In this document: piece by piece, positions 22,628 through 33,303 of the stretch | Position numbering within the stretch: the first letter of the stretch is position 1 | How the letters are laid out: the number at the start of each line of letters is the position of its first letter | From: Uranotaenia lowii | Taxonomy: Eukaryota > Arthropoda > Insecta > Diptera > Culicidae | Length of the DNA stretch: 64,000 bases | Direction: 5' to 3' | NCBI RefSeq assembly: GCF_029784155.1 | Contig: NC_073692.1 | Coordinates: 241,075,756-241,139,755, forward strand | Position numbers and translations under genes: made by a program | The notes under the pieces: model-generated | What the model was told of the DNA's origin: nothing | The model's database searches: none | Seen by the model: the letters and a program-made list of their open reading frames with translations, nothing else

Positions 22628-25329
22628 CGTTTAATTTGTCTTATTTTCAACGTTTTAAATTCTGTAAATTTTGTAAATTTTATAATTTTCCGATATTTTT
22701 GTGTCGATATTCTTTTCGAATTTCAAACATTTCTTGAAAAAATATTGATAACTGCTAAGCCAGCAAATCATCATTTCGTCATCCGATCAGATATTTTAGA
22801 ATGTTTGAAAGATTGATTTCAGAAGATAATGAATTTAATTTTTTTTTCTGGAATCCTAGAAAACATATAGATTTTTGTTGAAATTGCAACCTCTGAAACT
22901 ATTCATCACATTGTAGCATTCCTTAGCATGAAGGTAGGAAAAGATGATTAAATTGGGTTGGACTAAACATGAACAACCATTAAAAAACACTTAACAGTTA
23001 GCTATTTTATTAGCGTCGTCTTTATTCAGTAAACGATACTAGACACTGCAGTTTTATGTTCATTGAAAGCTGGCAAGTTCCGTTCTTGGGTTCTGGTGAA
23101 ATGATCCTGAGTGTATTTTTTTTTTCAAAAGGTTCAAAGATTGACAGTATAAACACGCTTGTATATTTCATGCCAGTATCAGACATCAGAAGATACAAAA
23201 TCTCATTAGGAATATAAAAATTCATTTGAAGTTATATCTAGTCGGATTCAATAAAAACAAAAATTGCGAAGATAAATAATCTCAACAAAATTCAACATTG
23301 TTTATATTTCAAAATTATGAATAAGGATGACCTCCCTTTTTTACAAATTTCTGATGCCATCAGTTTTAATGCTCCAGTATATCGGCAAATCTTAAATATT
23401 CTCTAGAACAGTTTGAAAAAGACAACCGTGTCAGCAAGATTGTTCTATTGAAGTTCACACTGGAGGATGTAGCTAGCGAATGTTTTTAATGCCGTCTCAT
23501 GTTGAGCTGTTTCCGATGCTTCAGTAGAGTAGTTCGAGCAGTCCATTTCCTAGTCTAATAGGTATAGTCTAGTCCAGTCCATCTAATATGAAGGAAAACC
23601 CGCCAAAAGAGCCTAACTCACAGGCAAACCACCGCAAATCATCAGGCTTGTGGCAATCGGCACTGCTTACTGGATCTATGATTTCAGTTCATCACCAACC
23701 CAGTAACCGTACCAGGAAGAATTATGCAGAAATGCGGGCGTTAGGGTGCACTCATTTGTAAATTTTGTTCCTATTTAATAATGAACGTTAAAAAAAGGTG
23801 TTTGTCGTGTTATGGAGACTTGTCAAATGTGATTTTTATCAAGCAACATGATCAGTTGTTTTACAATTAAAGAACATCGTTATGCTAACGCGAGAAAATA
23901 AATCTTTTAACACTTCTTCAAACGAAGCACCCTATCAACTCCAAGGGTGGAAGATTTATGCACATAAATGTGCATTTCAGATGTTGGCCGGTCTCAATGA
24001 ATGTATAGCATGTCGAGGTGATGATGCGAATGTATCATTTTCTTGACACCCAGTGTAATGATGGCCGGTATCAGAAAGCATATTTGCGGGACGATGTCGT
24101 CGTCGTCGTTGGCGTTGCTCCGGACCATTTACATGCTTTGTTGTTCCGGTATCATTATTCATAGAGCGTTGTCATCGGGCCAGTGTTTGATTTTTCTGGG
24201 GAAGATTTGTGGTGGAGGATGTCTAAGCCATTTTTCGAATGTCAATGGTAACAGAAATCCTTAAGACTTCGAGATGATGAACTTCGAGAAACGATTCAGG
24301 ATACCCTTTGCAAGATATCATACATTTCAGAGTCATTAAAATGTTTATTATTGGTCGAAGTGTGTTGAGAGGATAAACATTTAGTATAGGTTTCATAAAA
24401 AATAACTAGAAATTCTAATAATTTGGAATAAATGGGACAAAAGCTTGTGCGCACCAAAATGGCATGCAATTTATATTGCACAAAATCGCAAAAAACTGGC
24501 ATTGTATACGTTTAAACTTTGAAATAACAATCTGGAATACAAAGAGCTTGAATATGCGAGAGTCCAAGGGAATAAACTTTTTCTGTCACTTTAAGAGGTT
24601 TATCTATTATCCAGGTTAACTCTTATAAAGATGCAAGTTCGCAAAAACGCCTGAACTTAGTCCAAAAACGTAAACAAAATCGTACAAAATCATTATACAC
24701 GGTGTATTTGATGAAAATCGACTTAAATAAAAATAAGATGCCTCAATTTAAGTTCTCTTAAGCGGATTTCTATATTATATTGTTCAAATTTTTCAGAGCT
24801 TACTTTATCAGTTTTCTTTGGAGCTATAATGTCATCTTGAGACTATAACTAAAACTTGAAAATTGACTTGTCCGCGAGAATTTTACAAATTTTTTTGATT
24901 TCTGTACGTCAAACAGAATTGAAACTTAGAAGTGGCTTAAAATGAGAGTTGTAATTGCCATTTTGTCAGTAAACAACAGATTAAAACAAACTCGAAAATT
25001 TCGTGTTGCTAACACAGCAACTTTCTGTACACTGAGCAAAGTAAAATGCAAACAAAAACAAGACGAGTGGAAATATTCACGACGAAAAAGTGTTTCCAGT
25101 ATAATTTCCAATGTTTACAGCTTCTTAGGCGAAGGTTCCTTGATATAACGGCACAACGATGAATTTTGGAAAACGTTTCAACGAGAAATTGGGATATTAA
25201 AACAGAACACGTACAAGTAAGCAAAACAAAACAATGAAATACAAAAAAAAAACTTGATGACCTGAACTTCCTAGACTGTGGTGATCTTTTACATGCCAAG
25301 GCACCCATTGAAAAGATCCGGGGAGCATA
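22628..25329. other. Unannotated AT-rich DNA
   Basis: The first 80 bp are degenerate satellite units. Nothing else is recognised. Bases about 23960-24230 are more GC-rich, with a GTC-rich patch near 24092. The short frames present have no domain. This may include regulatory DNA, but no specific element can be supported. Confidence 0.4.
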
Positions 25330-25332
25330 AAG

Positions 25333-25548
25333 TTAAACCCAGTGCACTGGAATAATATTCATAGAAGCTGGTCTAAACATTTTGTTTCCATAATTTAGTA
25401 TCAGATATGGTGTAGAATTACACACAACATCATAGACTAGACTCCCTTTATGGTTTGTGGAGCCGCAACCCCAAACTGTGTGGGAATTGAAATCTACTCC
25501 AATTAATACATTGTTGAGCCCTCTTATTTTTCTGAATAAAAAGTTCAA
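25333..25548 (-). pseudogene. LINE endonuclease fragment
   Basis: The frame encodes VLIGVDFNSHTVWGCGST and NHKGSLVYDVV, matching the GDFNAHH..WGS block of Jockey/R1-type endonucleases. The first residue of the usual GDFN is changed (VDFN). It lies just downstream of the ORF1 remnant in the same orientation, as expected for ORF2 of the same element. It is 3'-truncated. Confidence 0.65.
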
Positions 25549-25659
25549 ATACTGAACAAGCCAGAATTAATTTTTTTTTGGTTGATGTACTCATGCTGGA
25601 ACAATTTTTTTTTGCTACGCGTAACTCATCTTTAGCTTCTTAATATGTAAGATTTTTGT

Positions 25660-26463
25660 TAACCATTATACGCTTGATTCTTGTGTTTCTTTTGCTCTGG
25701 ACATAGCACCTCTGTCGCTCTATGCTTTCCGTTACAGTGCACGCAGTTCATCTCTTTTTCGCATTCTTCAGAACCTTTGTGACTTTCCCCGCAGTTAATA
25801 CATCTTTGTCTGCCATTACAATATTTACTTAGCAACATGGCCGAAACGAAGGCCTGTTCACCTGATCTCGATACATGTGGATCAACTCGAAAGTTAATGC
25901 CGTAAATACAAACGAACTATTAGATGAAGCTGACTGCTCCGATAGACAACCCTCACCTTAGTAATTGGAAACTTCTTACCTTGATCTCGACGGAACATCC
26001 GAAAGACTTCGATTATTTCTTTCCCTTACCAGATCCTCTTTGAGTTCATCATCAGTATCAAACGGGTTGCCTCCAATTACACATTTAACGGTCACAAATT
26101 CCTTCGCGATATACATTTTCCATTTTCGCAGCGTAAAATTTTGACAATTGCACATCCGGTTTGCTTCCTTGAGATAAACGATTACTTTATTTCAAACGAC
26201 TTTTTTTTATATTTAGCACTGCCTTGAAGCCATTTTGCCCACGGAAATTTTATTTAGCCCAACGTCGCTTTCATCACTTTTCTATTGAAAGTTCAACAAC
26301 TCTATAAGCAGCCATTCATCGTTTTCCTTGAATTTGAAAAATTTCAAGCGGTTTTTTCACTCCGCCATCTTGGATTTTGTCAACCGATTCTTCATTTTTC
26401 TCTTTCGATTTTTCCTCATCTTCAATCGGTACCCCCTGTGGGGCACCGTTTCAGTCACTCATC
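25660..26463 (-). pseudogene. LINE ORF1 with CCHC zinc knuckles
   Basis: The frame containing RQRCINCGESHKGSEEC and MNCVHCNGKHRATEVLCP shows two C-x2-C-x3-H-x5/6-C knuckles (about 25700-25840), as in ORF1 of Jockey- and I-type LINEs. Upstream are acidic segments (VPIEDEEKSKEKNEESVDK) and a decayed middle with FVTVKCVIGGNPFDTDDEL. Several stops and frameshifts interrupt it. The knuckles would bind element RNA. Confidence 0.65.
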
Positions 26464-26949
26464 GTTTCACTATCCAAAAGTTTCTCAGTATTCGATTATT
26501 CCGATCGTCTTCGCACTTGTCTCAAAACTTTTTTATTTACGCGAGTAAATTGCTAAAAGTCCGACTTGCACGACTGATCACGCGAGAATCAGAGGGGTTG
26601 CTTTGTTTTGATATCCTTGGTCAGGGTTCCCACATGCTTAAATATACAAATGTTGACAAAACCCATGTGTGATTCGGCCCCTTCTCAAATCCCTTACAAT
26701 TCAGTTTCATTTCGGATAAAAACTTATAGCACAATTAAAAATGTTGATGTTCTTTCAATATGCGTGGATTTTGTGTAAATTTCCAGTAATCATCCAGGAA
26801 AGGACGATTCACCAGAGTTGTGTAACATATAAGATTAAACTTGGTTTATTTTGTCTTCAATAAACCAATTCGGATAAATAACATGTCATCAAACAAAATA
26901 ATTTTCATCGAATGATGAAAACTTCGAAGGATTTTGCTCCGTGTATACA

Positions 26950-28187
26950 ATAAGTGTGAACCGACCTGAAGAAGACTGAAACCGTACTGTTGTCATCCGC
27001 AAGAAAACTGGGCAAGGAAGAAATAGCATCAAGTAAACACCAGCACCGGCTCAACTTCACGCACTTCCGTGGACTTGTCAATCGACAAAGAAAAAATGCG
27101 GGATCAATTCGGTGTGCTTCGTCGTCGCGAGTTCGTCAACCAAAAAGTCCGTGAAACGACCAGAGCGGAAAACGCACCAAAAAGAGCGACGGAGCGGAGA
27201 AATAAAGCGGCTGTGTGCCAAGTCGTGCTGCTGCTCCGTGACGAAAACAACCTGCAAAGGTTTCCCAAGCCGTTGGGAAGACGGCCACGAAGAGATTGGG
27301 CCACTTTGGGAATCCGCAGAGTTGGAGACGAAAGCCCGGAAGAAAACCTACCAATCGTCCGGAGAAAGAAAAGAAAGAGTGCCAACTAAATCTGGCTACT
27401 GAAACGGCAAATAGAAGGGAAAAAGTCCCCGAGAGCCCCATTACAAAAGGGTAAGGCCGATGACATAGTGAGTGCGATGCGATGCGAATTGGCGGAAAAT
27501 TTACGGACGCAGCCTACGCGAACTCGAGCGGCGGAACAAATTGACATCTGCTTCGCCGCGTTGAGTATGTCAGGTTTAAGCGATTCACATACATTTTCAT
27601 CAAATGTGGTTCACCGCATTGAACCGCATCGCATCGCATCGTATTCACTATGTCATCGGCCTAAGAAATCAAGCGAAATATGTTGGGCAAAATCGCTGAC
27701 GTGGCTGGTGCCGCAGGGCTCTCTTTTTCCCCTTCTTTTCTTCCTTTTTTTTCCCAGTCGCTCCGAGTGGACAACAGTGCGTAAAGAATCGCAGGAAAGC
27801 ACCGAAATCACCGGGAAGCAGCAGACGACACGATCGAACCAGTGCCTACCAACAGCAGCTGTGTTGTCCGGGGAAATTTCATCCACGTGCGGAGAAATTC
27901 TGTGCACCATTTCATCCAGATCGCCGAGAACGACCGGATCATCATATCCTCATCAACAATTGTCGTCCGGAAAGTCGGTGGCCACCACCGAGCCACGGTC
28001 GTTTCATACGGTTCCACGGAGATCATCGATGGTGTCAGCCACGACATCTGGTGGCTGGTGTCGGTAGTATTCGACACTCAAGGCAGCAACAGCGACGGAC
28101 AGTCGTTTGCTCCGCGAGCCACCGGGGTGTGTTAGCCGGTTCCCGGAGGCGCATTGCCTGGTGGCAAGCACGAAATTTGGTCAGCCG
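26950..28187 (+). other. Candidate 5' UTR/first exon region of a host gene
   Basis: GC content rises sharply from about 27000 to 28263, with many CAG/GAC-rich, stop-containing stretches as in dipteran 5' leaders, then falls at a consensus donor (28264). It contains a MITE at 27455-27661, so transcription may start downstream of that or the MITE may be in the leader. Short upstream frames exist, and the last in-frame stop before the proposed ATG is about 55 nt upstream. No promoter element can be pinpointed. Confidence 0.35.
27455..27661. mobile_element. MITE, PIF/Harbinger-like (TAA duplication), copy 1
   Basis: Inverted ends GGCCGATGACATAGTGAGTG and ...GAATACGATG mirror at the right edge (TATGTCATCGGCC). 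TAA flanks both sides (27452-27454 and 27662-27664). Length is 207 bp. Arrays of GCGATGCGATGCG lie inside both ends. A second, truncated and inverted copy is at 30132. Confidence 0.75.
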
Positions 28188-28263
28188 ATGACGATCGTGA
28201 ACAGCAATATTCTGGAAGGCTCCGCGGCGGAGAGCAGTTCATCGAAAGGAATGACGATGATGA
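28188..28263 (+). CDS. Candidate first coding exon, unknown protein
   Basis: The ATG at 28188 opens a frame beginning MTIVNSNILEGSAAESSSSK and continuing GMTMM. It is the first in-frame ATG after an in-frame TAG. The exon ends at 28263 before a strong donor (GTAAGT) and leaves one extra base, an A. That base plus the first two of the exon at 29697 make ACA (Thr), so the frame continues. The serine-rich N-terminus has no recognised domain and no signal peptide. The intron would be 1433 bp. The product is unknown, and confidence rests on splice-site quality and frame continuity. Confidence 0.45.
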
Positions 28264-29696
28264 GTAAGTCAAAAAGTTAAATTATCTTTTGCTCATATTC
28301 ACCCATAATAATCCCGCGGTAATGGGCCGCCTGAAATAAAATGTTTGTTTGATGCAAAGTTAGAAAATGAACACGAAAGTTTTGTCTTTTTAATCTTCTG
28401 GAAACAGCTATTAAGTTTCCTTTTGGGCTTCATTTAACGAGCTAGCCGGAGCCTGGCAAAGAAGAAGAAAACTTCAATCTTCTTTTCCTCAAGCCAATCT
28501 ATTATTTCTGTCTTACAGTTGTTACACTGCAGAAACCTAAGGGCTTATGTGTACGACCGGTGTTTAAGATTTGTCTGTTGCCGATTGCATCACTGCGGAA
28601 GGAATCAAATAAACAAACCAACGATGCGCAATCAACACCAGACAAAATGTTCACAAAAAAAAATCAACACCAGACAAAAATGTCAAACCGTTTCGGATCC
28701 ATGCAAAATTTAATCCAAGGCCTTTTCTGGCTTGGATCAGGATCATTCTTCCACTAAATAAAACCATCAACATTGCTGGTTGGACTTCAACATAGTACAC
28801 TTTTCAAGGCACTGCTTTGCTGGAATCGGGTGAGTTCCTTTCCTACGTCATCACTTTCACCAAAAACCGCTACCGAGTCTTAATTTTCCAGATGAAATTT
28901 CACTTCAAATAAGGCATTCCCCCACTTGTCAGACGAACAGCTGATTCCTCGTGTTTACATTTTCTCGGCATATCGTGGTAGGGTAAACATAACAACAACA
29001 TTACGTATGTTCAATGACCAGATAGTAACGATATGAAATTGGCAATGCAATTGTAGTGGTTTTGCAAGCTCACCTTGGTGAGGAGCATATAAATTCTTTG
29101 TTTAATGATTTGTAAATTCATAACAAGTTGAGACATGAAGGTTTTTTGATGCTTTAAATTAAAGAAATTTTTAAAAGAAAGCATTGAACAGTGCTTATCA
29201 TCAAAGATCAAAATGGCGACCAGTTGGTGTTTACATTTTTCAAAACAAAAACAAAAAGCTACCCTACCACAATCTGTCTCAGGAAATACTCTATTCCACG
29301 ACAAGACGACGGACCTTTGCAACTGATATTAATGTACACGGTTAATTTAGATTATTCAGAGACTGAATGATTTCGGTTCAGCGGTCGCACTATGCATGAA
29401 GATAAAAACTACTGAGTTGGAACCCATCAAAATTCTGAGTTGTTTTCATCTATTGACTTTCAAAGCCTGGAACTTAGCTAAGACGCATACGTTTTCGAAC
29501 AAAATAGATGAAAACAACTCAGAGAGTTCCAAAAACCAGTGTTCATTGTTTGGATGCGATGGTCGGAGACCAGTTGACGAAAAAATCACAATAATCAAGG
29601 TGATTACAACTTTTAACTACATTTACTATTGAATTAGAAACATAGTGGTGTCGAAAGGATAAATACAAAATTTAACAATTTTCTCTTTTCTTCCAG

Positions 29697-29722
29697 CAAT
29701 CTCTAAGCCATCATTCACAACT
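29697..29722 (+). CDS. Candidate 26-nt microexon
   Basis: It is bounded by a pyrimidine-rich acceptor (tttctcttttcttccag) and a consensus donor (gtaagt). With one base carried from the first exon it encodes TISKPSFTT and ends in phase 0. The 77-nt intron that follows is typical of insects. Chance could produce such sites, but two consecutive ones with a matching frame are less likely. Confidence 0.45.
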
Positions 29723-29799
29723 GTAAGTATAATTTTCTCATAAATTTGAAGTGTAAATCATTTTCACCTATGGTGTTTTCTTTTTTCTTGTCTTTTCAG

Positions 29800-29831
29800 A
29801 TCAGCTCAAATTGGACAGAGTGTGCTGGCGG
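29800..29831 (+). CDS. Candidate 32-nt microexon
   Basis: The acceptor is ttttttcttgtcttttcag and the donor gtgagt. In the inherited phase it encodes ISSNWTECAG plus two bases (GG). If not spliced, the frame stops at once (GGG TGA), so it could also be a terminal exon. No downstream exon could be found with confidence. The protein family is not recognised. Confidence 0.4.
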
Positions 29832-30131
29832 GTGAGTGTGCCAAGTGGGACAGCACGTAGTTCCACCGGCTGGATGCAATCAAATGGCCCGGTGGCTCTT
29901 TTTTATGGTAAAAATAAAACCAACCGGATAAAAATGCACGCATCCATTTTCTAAATACACCCTACAATCGTCTTTTTCTTTTTCAAATCAGAAATTCCAT
30001 TCAAAACCGCTTTGAAATTTCATAATTTTTTAATTTTTTTTTTTCATTCATTCGATCCATCCACAAGCCTAAACAACAACTTCCTTCAAATCTGAGTCAA
30101 GGAGAATTAGAGTGTAAGCATTGCTGAGAAA

Positions 30132-30273
30132 GGCCGATGACATAGTGAATACGATGCGATGCGATGCGATGCGGCGAATGCGATTCAATGCGGTGAACCA
30201 CATTTGATGAAAATGTATGTGAATCGCTTAAACCTGACATACTCAACGTGGCGAAGCAGATGTCAATTTGTGT
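30132..30273. mobile_element. MITE copy 2 (truncated, inverted relative to 27455)
   Basis: It starts GGCCGATGACATAGTGAATA and follows the reverse complement of 27537-27661 closely ('ccacatttgatgaaaatgta', 'tcgcttaaacctgacatact'), then similarity stops after 'gatgtcaatttgt'. One terminus is missing. The GCGAT run is longer here (four units against three). It lies in the proposed intron, 2.5 kb from the complete copy. Confidence 0.7.
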
Positions 30274-30387
30274 TATATGTTAATATATGTGACATCAACC
30301 AAGTTAGCCATCAAAGACGTCTCCATTTTTTTATACCGAAATTCGATACTATTTTAGCGAAAACAGATCTCATTTTACTCATTCGTG

Positions 30388-31274
30388 CTATCATTGTCAA
30401 ACGCTAGGGCTAGATGCAACATTTCTCTACCACAACACTTATTTAATTTTTATTTTTATTTAAAGTATCTAAGTTATCATTTAGTTATAATAAAATAATA
30501 ATAATATAGTTTCTTACATCGTGAGACAGTTTTTTAAAGTTTTGATACTCATAGACTCATAGAAAATGCCGTGAAAACTTTACACAATATGACGGATTGG
30601 TTAAATGATATCTCCTTAAAACTTTATATTGCTTTTATTATCCTATACCAACACGATTGGGTTGAAAATATTTTTCGGACAATCACCAATTTTTTTAAAA
30701 TAAATATTTTTATGATTCAGTTACCAGTCTGGGCTAAAATGGAAGTTAAAAATTCACCTTTTAAATCGCGTTTTCGTACACCGGAATATGATTGTTTTGC
30801 ATCGTACGTTTGTTAATTTCAAAATTTCATCCATTCAAACATAAATTTTTATGATTTTAGCTAGTAGATTTTTTTTTATTATTTTTACCCCTAAATGTAT
30901 GCAGCACCCTTATGCCTTTTCTCGGAAAAAAATTTGACAGAATAAATGTAAAATTCGAACAAAAGCAAAAATAACTGAAATTAGTGCTTTATGCGTTATG
31001 ACATCACAAATATATGAAAAACTATAAATTTTCAAACGTTTTCATTTGATTTTTCATCAAAACAAAGTTTTTTGAAACTTACCCCTTCTTCTAGTAGAGT
31101 GAGCATTGTATGTTTTTGTAAATTTAAAATAAGTGATGAACCATTTTTTTTCCGACTACATCAGAACCATCAACCTTAACAGTTTTGATGTACAAGCGGT
31201 ATGATTATCTGAAGTTATTAAGTTTTTAGAAGCCATTGAAGTTAAAAAGTGTTGCATGATGCCCAAATTGATGG
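30388..31274 (+). mobile_element. Family R, near-complete copy
   Basis: It starts near TTGTCAAACGCTAGGGCTAG (left end partly lost) and ends GTTGCATGATGCCCAAATTG followed by ATGG and TA (31275-31276). It carries the landmark 'cccctaaatgtatgcagcac' at about 30891 and 'agtgctttatgcgttatgac' at about 30983. It is collinear with the two arms of copy 1 and with the copy at 35678. No transposase is visible. Confidence 0.6.
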
Positions 31275-31276
31275 TA

Positions 31277-31697
31277 TGTGTTTTATGATACGTATATGTG
31301 ATATATTCCACTTCGGAGGACGTGAAAGGCACAAATCTAGATTCTGTCGGTACAAAGCAAGTTGTTTTAAGCAACTTTTTTCATAAATTCTTTTACAAAT
31401 AAATTATATCACTGACATATTAAGAATAAAAGAAACGTTTTGGAAAGATTTACATAAATGATGATAGGATATTTCACATAAAACTACCACAAGAAACAAG
31501 AAATCAAATCGATTCAACACCAATCAAGAACTCTCAATATTTCATGAACGAACTTAAGAATGGACGATCAAGACGCTTTCCATGCCAACCTTAACTCATC
31601 TATTGAAAGAACTATGAATATTGAAGTGGGAATGGTGCAGAGTTTAACTTCGAAGTGGAAAAACTGATACCTCTGAAATCTGTTTTCATCCATTATC
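31277..31697. other. Unannotated spacer
   Basis: Between a family R copy and the Tc1-type element nothing is recognised. The sequence is AT-rich with no ORF of note. Confidence 0.4.
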
Positions 31698-31699
31698 TA

Positions 31700-33301
31700 C
31701 AGTGAGCGAAATAAGAATAGCACCACTATGTGCTTTGCTTGTTAAAATATGAATGTTTGAAAATCAACAAAACTTTGTTCTATAAATTGTTTTGAATTGT
31801 TTAACGGATAAATCAAGCATAAGTTTACTTTTTTTGGACGTTGCAATTGGCGTTGAGGACCAAAACTATGGAAAAAGGGTGCGAAATAAGAATAGAACCA
31901 CTTGTGTTTTCTCAACAAAAACAAGATGATTTCTAAAAATTTACTGTGTAAAAGTGAATAATAATGCTTCTACGAATTATCTGAATAGATAACTGCATTT
32001 TAAGGAGTTTTCTAGAATTTCGAAGATTTTCAAAGGTTTTAAAAGGGGGTTTCAAGAGATGCTCCTCTAGCGTTTAGGAATTTGATACTTGAACTATAAT
32101 ATTTTATCAAACTGCTTTATTTCTTCATAATCATTCATAAGTATGATGCAAATTGACGAAACATAGATTTGATGCTGAATTTGAATAAAAAAGCAGGCTT
32201 CAAATTAAAAAATACTAATGTTTTTAAATAGTCAAACGCTATTTCTCTAGTTTCAAGTCGTAGATGGCAGCACTATCTTGCAATTAAACCGAATTGATGC
32301 TCATTTTCGAATATCTGGGATTAATTCAGGTGTGCTGGATGATTTTGGTCAAGAAATAAGTACTTGGTATCGTGTGACCGCCTTGGAAATTCTAAGATCA
32401 CAATATCAGAAAATAAGAATTTCATCATGAACCCATAAAAGTGAATTTCTTGGACCGATAATCAGAATGATTTTGTACTTTCCGATGGAGCTTGATGAAC
32501 CAGATAACTAGCAGTATTATTGGTATGATTTGAAATTGAATCGGAAGTTGAGATGTGCAGGAATTTTGGCGGTGTTATATTCTTGTGCTCGTTTTTTTTT
32601 TTGCAAATCCGGAAAAGATTTCTGCAGCGTGAGCTCCAACAAAACTGTGTTGGAAAACTACATAGAAATGATGAATATGGGCCTAAATAAACCTGAAAAA
32701 TCAATATTGAGACTTAATTTGGTATTAACGGCAAGATAGTGCTGCCATCTATGACTTGAAACTGGAAAAAGTGATGTTTATTGAAAAAAATCTAAGTTTA
32801 TGAATACCACCCTGTTTTTTTCTGTTTTAAAATTAACCGAAAATGTTTGATTCATCATTTCACGTCATTTTAATGAAGAAAGTAAGTAGTTTGGTAAGAA
32901 ATTACAGCTAAAATATCAAATTCCTTAGTTCTAGAAGAGCGTCTCTTAAAACACCATTTTAAAACATTCGAAAATCTCTGTAATTCTAGAAAACTCCTTA
33001 AAATGCAGTAAACTATTCAAATAATTCGAAGAAGCATTATTATTCACTTTTACACAGTAAATTTTTAGAAATAATCTTGTTTTTGTTGAAAAAACACAAG
33101 TGGTTCTATTCTTATTTCGCACCCTCTTTCCATAGTTTTGGTCCTCAACGCCAATTGCAACGTCCAAAAAAAGCAAACTTATGCTTGATTTATCCGTTAA
33201 ACAATTCAAAACAATTTATAGAAGAAAATTTTGGAGATTTTCAAACATTCATATATTAACAAGCAAAACACATAGTGGTGCTATTCTTATTTCGCTCACT
33301 G
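31700..33301. mobile_element. Tc1-type element with ~0.59-kb inverted repeats and paired direct repeats
   Basis: The ends CAGTGAGCGAAATAAGAATA and its mirror are flanked by TA (31698-31699, 33302-33303). The inverted arms extend to about 32290 and 32722, leaving a loop of about 430 bp. Within each arm the end motif recurs as 'gcgaaataagaatagaacca' about 180 bp inward (31887 and about 33100), the IR/DR layout known from some Tc1 elements. No transposase ORF is found, so it is non-autonomous. A transcript across it would fold into a long hairpin. Confidence 0.8.
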
Positions 33302-33303
33302 TA

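Larger units (their letters stand above)
25330..26600 (-). mobile_element. Jockey/I-like LINE remnant (5' UTR, ORF1, start of ORF2)
   Basis: Read on the minus strand, a likely 5' UTR with an initiator-like 'gatcagtcgtgcaagtc' at about 26575 comes first. It is followed by degenerate ORF1 with nucleocapsid-type zinc knuckles and then a piece of endonuclease. Everything downstream, including the RT, is missing. LINE copies usually lose the 5' end, so loss of the 3' half points to a later deletion or rearrangement. Confidence 0.65.

Noticed and set aside
19392..22816. Very long open frames (up to 831 codons) of repeated KNY, VIF, CNF, LSF or MTK tripeptides on both strands
   Set aside because: They come from the 9-bp satellite, whose unit is a multiple of three with few stops. 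There is no gene structure or non-repetitive domain.
27069..28135. Several overlapping 80-200-codon frames on both strands in the GC-rich leader
   Set aside because: They overlap in many frames, end at stops without splice sites, and one crosses a MITE. More likely untranslated leader.
31742..33259. Two nearly identical 60-codon frames on opposite strands (MFLLRKHKWFYSYFAP and MFLLKKHKWFYSYFAP)
   Set aside because: They are the two arms of the Tc1-type inverted repeat, not duplicated genes.
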